Part shown: in pieces, positions 6,770-9,895 of the stretch
Layout: each line of letters opens with the position of its first letter
Position numbering within the stretch: the stretch's first letter is position 1
Assembly: GCA_003663045.1 (NCBI GenBank)
Contig: QMZG01000035.1
Location: 1-9,895, forward strand
Direction: 5' to 3'
DNA: 9,895 nucleotides
From: Candidatus Altarchaeales archaeon
GTDB lineage: Archaea > Altiarchaeota > Altiarchaeia > IMC4 > QMZM01
Translations under genes and position numbers: made by a program
The notes under the pieces: model-generated
The model's input: only the letters and a program-made list of their open reading frames with translations
Database searches by the model: none
What the model was told of the DNA's origin: nothing

Positions 6770-7987
6770 TTAAACCACCATGCCGAATAACGCATCCAAT
6801 ACCTTGTGCACATCTCCTTCTTTCAACTTAGCAGGTTCATCCTTTTTTATCTTTGTAAGATCCTCTGCAGTTACCGGGATTATCTTAATATCCTTGGGTA
6901 ACTCCATCTTCTCTCGAAGTGTTTCTGGCTCTACCGCACCTTCCAGATCTGCTTTATTTGCTACTACTACATAGGGTAAGCCAACCGCCTTGGCTTTTTC
7001 CATCATCTCCTTTGCTCTTATAGCACTATCTGGATCTGTTGAATCTACTATAACTATGACGCCAAGGGCCTCACCACCCAAAAGCTCTAATATCGGGTCA
7101 AACCTTTCCTGTCCGGGTGTCCCAAAGAGATCTACCGAGAAACCCGCATAGTCTACATGACCATGGTCTAAAGCAATGGTGGTCCCAACCCTCTCCACCG
7201 AAACTGCTCTGGTGGATGCAGAGTGAACAAATGAGCTTTTTCCAGCATTAAAGGGTCCAGTAACCAATATCTTGGGGATATAAATCCTAATGCCTCCAGG
7301 GGTAGCGATCTTAAATGGAACACCAACACCACGTTTCACCTTACCGTCCCAGGCTACCTTAGACACGGTAAAATACTCCCTGAGGATTACCTTCTCTTCT
7401 ATGGCTTTCAATTGGATAATGGCATCCGCCATTAGTCTTAATTTATTCAAGACCTTTTCATCATATGGCCATTCAGTAAATAAAAAGACACCAGTGGCAT
7501 TATTTTCTTCAAATGATTTTTTCCATATCTTCAATTCATCTAGAGAATTCTCACCACAATGATCAATAAGCGTTGATATGGAATCATATACCACCAAAGT
7601 GTGAGTATTTTTGGTATTTTCAAGTGCCTTCTCTAATGTCTCGGTAATGGATCTAGCACTCTTTGCATTTTCTACAAAAAATTTTTCAGAGGATTTAGCA
7701 TTTATTAATCCAGAATATGCATCCACAAAAATAAATTTTCCATTTTCTTTGTAATCGCTTATGTCCCAGCCGTAGTGCTTTATTTCATCCTCCACCGTCC
7801 TACTGTCCTTGGATTCGGTTACATAGATACAAGAATCCCCCTCCTCTAACCTTTCCATCAGAATCTGGTAGGCAAATGGTGCATTTTCAATCCCTGGGTA
7901 GGCCCAGAATAGTGTTATACTGTAAGTCTTTAACCCGCCGTCAAGAAATTCATCCAATCTTGGGATACTGGTTTTGCATACCTCCAT
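6770..7987 (-). CDS. RecA/KaiC-like pseudo-ATPase domain fused to a Ras-like (COG2229-type) GTPase
   Basis: A 405-residue two-domain protein heading the cluster. Residues 1-235 follow the RecA/KaiC pattern: PRLDEFLDGGLKTYSITLFWAYPG (9-32), then EGDSCIYVTES (49-59) and the Walker B-like LVVYDS (131-136). The Walker A loop is lost: where KaiC proteins have GPPGTGKT this one has AYPGIENA, so ATP hydrolysis is unlikely. Residues 238-405 are a Ras-superfamily GTPase with intact motifs: G1 GPFNAGKSS (244-252), G2 Thr in VGTTIALD (267-274), G3 DLFGTPGQERF (286-296), G4 NKAD (344-347), and a probable G5 VTAED (372-376). The TPGQ form and ILVTGPF start match the COG2229 group, which travels with Roadblock proteins in bacteria and archaea. 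No membrane segment. It has a strong ribosome binding site, GGGAGGAT, and an AT-rich promoter region upstream. Likely the central molecular switch, with the KaiC-like half as a scaffold or sensor (inference). Confidence 0.9.
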   Translation of the reverse strand: MEVCKTSIPRLDEFLDGGLKTYSITLFWAYPGIENAPFAYQILMERLEEGDSCIYVTESKDSRTVEDEIKHYGWDISDYKENGKFIFVDAYSGLINAKSSEKFFVENAKSARSITETLEKALENTKNTHTLVVYDSISTLIDHCGENSLDELKIWKKSFEENNATGVFLFTEWPYDEKVLNKLRLMADAIIQLKAIEEKVILREYFTVSKVAWDGKVKRGVGVPFKIATPGGIRIYIPKILVTGPFNAGKSSFVHSASTRAVSVERVGTTIALDHGHVDYAGFSVDLFGTPGQERFDPILELLGGEALGVIVIVDSTDPDSAIRAKEMMEKAKAVGLPYVVVANKADLEGAVEPETLREKMELPKDIKIIPVTAEDLTKIKKDEPAKLKEGDVHKVLDALFGMVV

Positions 7988-7993
7988 TTTATA

Positions 7994-8001
7994 ATCCTCC
8001 C
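7994..8001 (-). promoter_or_regulatory. Ribosome binding site of the KaiC-like/GTPase gene
   Basis: Minus-strand GGGAGGAT, with GGAGG 8 nt from ATG 7987. It supports this start, which also places the family's conserved PRLDEFLDGGL at residue 9. Confidence 0.7.
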
Positions 8002-8036
8002 TATTACTATTCTAATTACTATATATTAATTCTTAT

Positions 8037-8050
8037 ACATATAAAAATAT
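8037..8050 (-). promoter_or_regulatory. Candidate archaeal TATA box for the signalling cluster
   Basis: The 106-nt gap between thiL and the GTPase gene is very AT-rich. Read on the minus strand, ATATTTTTATATG at about 8050-8038 resembles an archaeal TATA box. A start about 25 nt downstream (near 8018) would leave a leader of about 30 nt that keeps the ribosome binding site. A second AT tract at 8020-8030 is too close to do so. Assigned by eye only. Confidence 0.4.
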
Positions 8051-8093
8051 ATCTTACTATTCATGGATGAAATTCCGATGTAGAATCATTGCA

Positions 8094-9035
8094 TTATTCT
8101 TTGACAACATGCTCATAGCCCCTCTTTTCAATACCAAATTCTTCTCCATTTTTGATTGCGATTATACCCTCTTTGGTAACCTCACCAATTTTAGTGGCAT
8201 TAACCCTGTCTTTAATCCCCCTGAAATCTTTCTCTGAAATTGTAAACAGTAATTCATAGTCCCCACCGCCATATAGTGTGTAATCCATTATGTCCAGATT
8301 TAATCTTTCGGCAAGATTCATTGCAGAATTGGAGATCGGAATTCTATCAAGGGATAATTTAATCCCCACATCACTCATTTCTGCAATCTCATGAATACTA
8401 ACCGCTAAACTATCTGAAATGTCTGTCATTGCGGTGGCATAGTTGCTAAGAAGGATCCCCTCTTTAACCCTGGGTTCTGGCTCTAATGCCCTTTTTATTA
8501 CATCATCAATTTCTAAAATTTGATACCGTAATTTCTTTAATAATACGTCGGTACCCAAAGCGGCACTTCCCAGAGAACCCGTTACCGCCAATGTGTCACC
8601 AACCCTGGCTGTGGAACGTAGAACGGGCCTTTTTGTTACTCCCAGACAGAATCCGGAAAGTGTCAGCTCTCGTGTGTGATTTGTATCACCTCCGGCAAAC
8701 TTTACCCCATATTTCTTACATTGATCATCCACGGAATGGATAAATCTGTCAAATTCCTCAAGTTCTATATCTGGGCCTCCATAAGACAAAAGAAATGCCA
8801 GGGGCCTTGCACCCATTGCCGCAATATCACTGAGATTTACGGTAACGACGAGTTTACCGATCTGCTCCCAATTCATTCCCGGAAGAATGTGCGTCTTTTT
8901 ATATATCATATCGGTTGTTAGAACTATATACCTATCCCCGTACCTTAGATAGGTGGCATCATCCCCAATTTCAAGGAATGAGGTCAACCTTTTTATTATC
9001 TCCTTCTCCCCCAGATCTGTTAATTTCATTCTCAT
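8094..9035 (-). CDS. thiL: Thiamine-monophosphate kinase ThiL
   Basis: Phosphorylates thiamine monophosphate with ATP to give thiamine pyrophosphate, the last step of cofactor synthesis; cytosolic. At 313 residues it is of normal length. The PurM/ThiL-type motifs are all in order: GDDA (24-27), TTDM (40-43), VNLSDIAAMGARP (66-78), GGDT (115-118), VTGSLG (151-156), DISDS (205-209) and GGDYELLFT (257-265). The acidic Mg-ATP and phosphate ligands are present. The one deviation is Ser209 in place of the Gly usual in DISDGL. Start: ATG 9035 or the ATG two codons later; no Shine-Dalgarno is seen, suggesting a leaderless or short-leader mRNA from the 39-nt divergent region shared with the methyltransferase gene. 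It reads toward the signalling cluster on the same strand, but 106 AT-rich bases separate them, so co-regulation is not evident. Confidence 0.95.
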   Translation of the reverse strand: MRMKLTDLGEKEIIKRLTSFLEIGDDATYLRYGDRYIVLTTDMIYKKTHILPGMNWEQIGKLVVTVNLSDIAAMGARPLAFLLSYGGPDIELEEFDRFIHSVDDQCKKYGVKFAGGDTNHTRELTLSGFCLGVTKRPVLRSTARVGDTLAVTGSLGSAALGTDVLLKKLRYQILEIDDVIKRALEPEPRVKEGILLSNYATAMTDISDSLAVSIHEIAEMSDVGIKLSLDRIPISNSAMNLAERLNLDIMDYTLYGGGDYELLFTISEKDFRGIKDRVNATKIGEVTKEGIIAIKNGEEFGIEKRGYEHVVKE

Positions 9036-9074
9036 ATATTATTCATATTGAATACTTGTAATTATACAAGGAGA

Positions 9075-9725
9075 ATGAATTTCGACGAAATTGCCGGCAG
9101 ATACGATTCGTGGTACAGAACGGAATTTGGCAGATATGCTCACAACCTAGAAAGGGAATTGATAATGTATTTTGCAAGACCAGCTAAGGGAGAGAAAATA
9201 TTAGATGTCGGCTGTGGAACTGGTACATACGGATTAGAATTCGCTAAAATGGGCTTAGATGTAACGTGCTTGGATATGTCGAGGGGAATGCTACGCGTTG
9301 CAAAAACAAAGTCAAGGGATCTGGATATAATTTTAGGGGATGCCAAAGAGATGCCATTTAGAGATAACACCTTCGACCTTATTGTTGGGATAACCCTGAT
9401 CGAATTTCTCAATAAACCAGAAAAAGCAATCCAAGAGATGAAAAGAGTGCTAAGGGGTGATGGAAGGCTCATTCTCGGAGTCCTGAATAAATTCAGTTTA
9501 TCTGCTCTTTATGAAAGAATAACGGGAAATGAAACCTACGCCAGTGCAAGATTTTACAGTATCTTTGAATTAAAAAAATTTGGCGTGAAGAGGTGGGATT
9601 CAACCCTGTTCGCATTTAAGAAAATGCCGGGATTTTTATTGGACTGGTTTGTGAAATCCGACAGAATCCTATCTAAAATTTTTAAGCCATTTGGTGCATT
9701 TCTCGTTGTGGAGGTGGAGAAATAA
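9075..9725 (+). CDS. Class I SAM-dependent methyltransferase (Methyltransf_11/UbiE-like), substrate unknown
   Basis: A 216-residue Rossmann-fold methyltransferase. MNFDEIAGRYDSWY at the N-terminus is the usual opening of UbiE-like enzymes. Motif I is ILDVGCGTG (42-50), the acidic end of strand 2 is D67 in CLDMS, GDAKEMPF (88-95) is motif III, and FDLIVGITLIEFL (100-112) is the post-motif strand with RVLRGDGRLILGV (124-136) after it. The C-terminal part (140-216) is less conserved and gives no substrate hint. I place the start at ATG 9075: AAGGAG lies immediately upstream (only 1 nt away, closer than ideal), and the homology begins there. A TTG at 9048 in the same frame would add nine unconvincing residues. 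It is divergent from thiL with a short shared promoter region. Confidence 0.9.
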   Translation: MNFDEIAGRYDSWYRTEFGRYAHNLERELIMYFARPAKGEKILDVGCGTGTYGLEFAKMGLDVTCLDMSRGMLRVAKTKSRDLDIILGDAKEMPFRDNTFDLIVGITLIEFLNKPEKAIQEMKRVLRGDGRLILGVLNKFSLSALYERITGNETYASARFYSIFELKKFGVKRWDSTLFAFKKMPGFLLDWFVKSDRILSKIFKPFGAFLVVEVEK

Positions 9726-9895
9726 AAGACCCCACCATAGAGAGCAACGGAGGTTTTTCCGGGAGATTACCCCATCGGAACTTGTAATATGGGCAATAAC
9801 CCTGGACCACGAATCCGGGGAGAAATTCAAGGTCAATGTAATGGGTGACCGCTTAAGTATTCCCGGATATTTATCCATCCGATGCGTATATATTC
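9694..9895 (+). CDS. Possible 5' part of an unidentified gene running off the right edge
   Basis: This frame is open from 9655 to the window end. From about 9763 it reads like real protein (EITPSELVIWAITLDHE, then SGEKFKVNVMGDRLSIPGY), whereas the other plus-strand frames hit stops. The start is unresolved: GTG 9694 and TTG 9706 overlap the methyltransferase end and lack a ribosome binding site, while the GGAGGT at 9749-9754 has no ordinary start codon at normal distance (ATT at 9766 is 11 nt away). No family is recognised. It could be a short-start gene, a decayed remnant or a chance frame. Confidence 0.33.
   Translation, partial: MHFSLWRWRNKRPHHREQRRFFREITPSELVIWAITLDHESGEKFKVNVMGDRLSIPGYLSIRCVYI

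Noticed and set aside
9048..9074. TTG start that would lengthen the methyltransferase by nine residues
   Set aside because: No ribosome binding site before it, a non-homologous extension, and it falls in the divergent promoter region; ATG 9075 fits the family start.
9669..9878. 69-codon minus-strand frame at the right edge
   Set aside because: It overlaps the methyltransferase C-terminus and reads as antisense of a more protein-like plus-strand frame; no ribosome binding site seen.

Overview
This is an archaeal segment, most likely from a euryarchaeal-type lineage; I cannot name the genus. The evidence is a family-B DNA polymerase with the archaeal architecture and a C-terminal PCNA-binding tail, an archaeal-type tRNA m1A methyltransferase (TrmI), strong GGAGG/GGTGA ribosome binding sites, TATA-like AT tracts, and AT-rich coding sequence using AGA/AGG for Arg and ATA for Ile. 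No tRNA, rRNA, CRISPR array, insertion sequence or attachment site was seen. There is no gene-free stretch longer than about 170 bases.

Layout. Positions 2-718 (+) hold the 3' part of trmI, and 770-3079 (+) a complete replicative DNA polymerase B. This housekeeping pair converges on a long minus-strand cluster running from 7987 down to 3106. In transcription order the cluster is: a RecA/KaiC-like domain with a ruined Walker A fused to a Ras-like COG2229-type GTPase (7987-6770); a Roadblock/LC7 protein (6719-6348); a FIST-N/FIST-C sensory protein (6299-5046); a 95-residue small protein (5038-4751); a second Roadblock protein about 90% identical to the first (4748-4377); a 97-residue paralogue of the small protein (4369-4076); and a 322-residue protein with an alpha/beta N-terminus, a highly charged coiled coil and a C-terminal winged-helix-like domain (4074-3106). 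Upstream lie thiL, thiamine-monophosphate kinase (9035-8094, minus), and a divergent class I SAM methyltransferase (9075-9725, plus). An open frame without a clear start runs off the right edge.

Working model (inference). The last five cluster genes are packed with 1-7 nt gaps, and the first three are separated by about 50 nt each, so the cluster probably forms one transcript or one transcript with internal re-initiation. Its parts match a small-GTPase switch: the GTPase; Roadblock proteins, which act as regulators or dimeric scaffolds of such GTPases in MglA/MglB and in Streptomyces conservons; a FIST domain, proposed to sense small ligands; and a coiled-coil/winged-helix protein that could link the switch to DNA or to other proteins. 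The combination with a KaiC-like pseudo-ATPase and a duplicated small-protein/Roadblock pair does not match any described system I know, and it is the most interesting part of the window.
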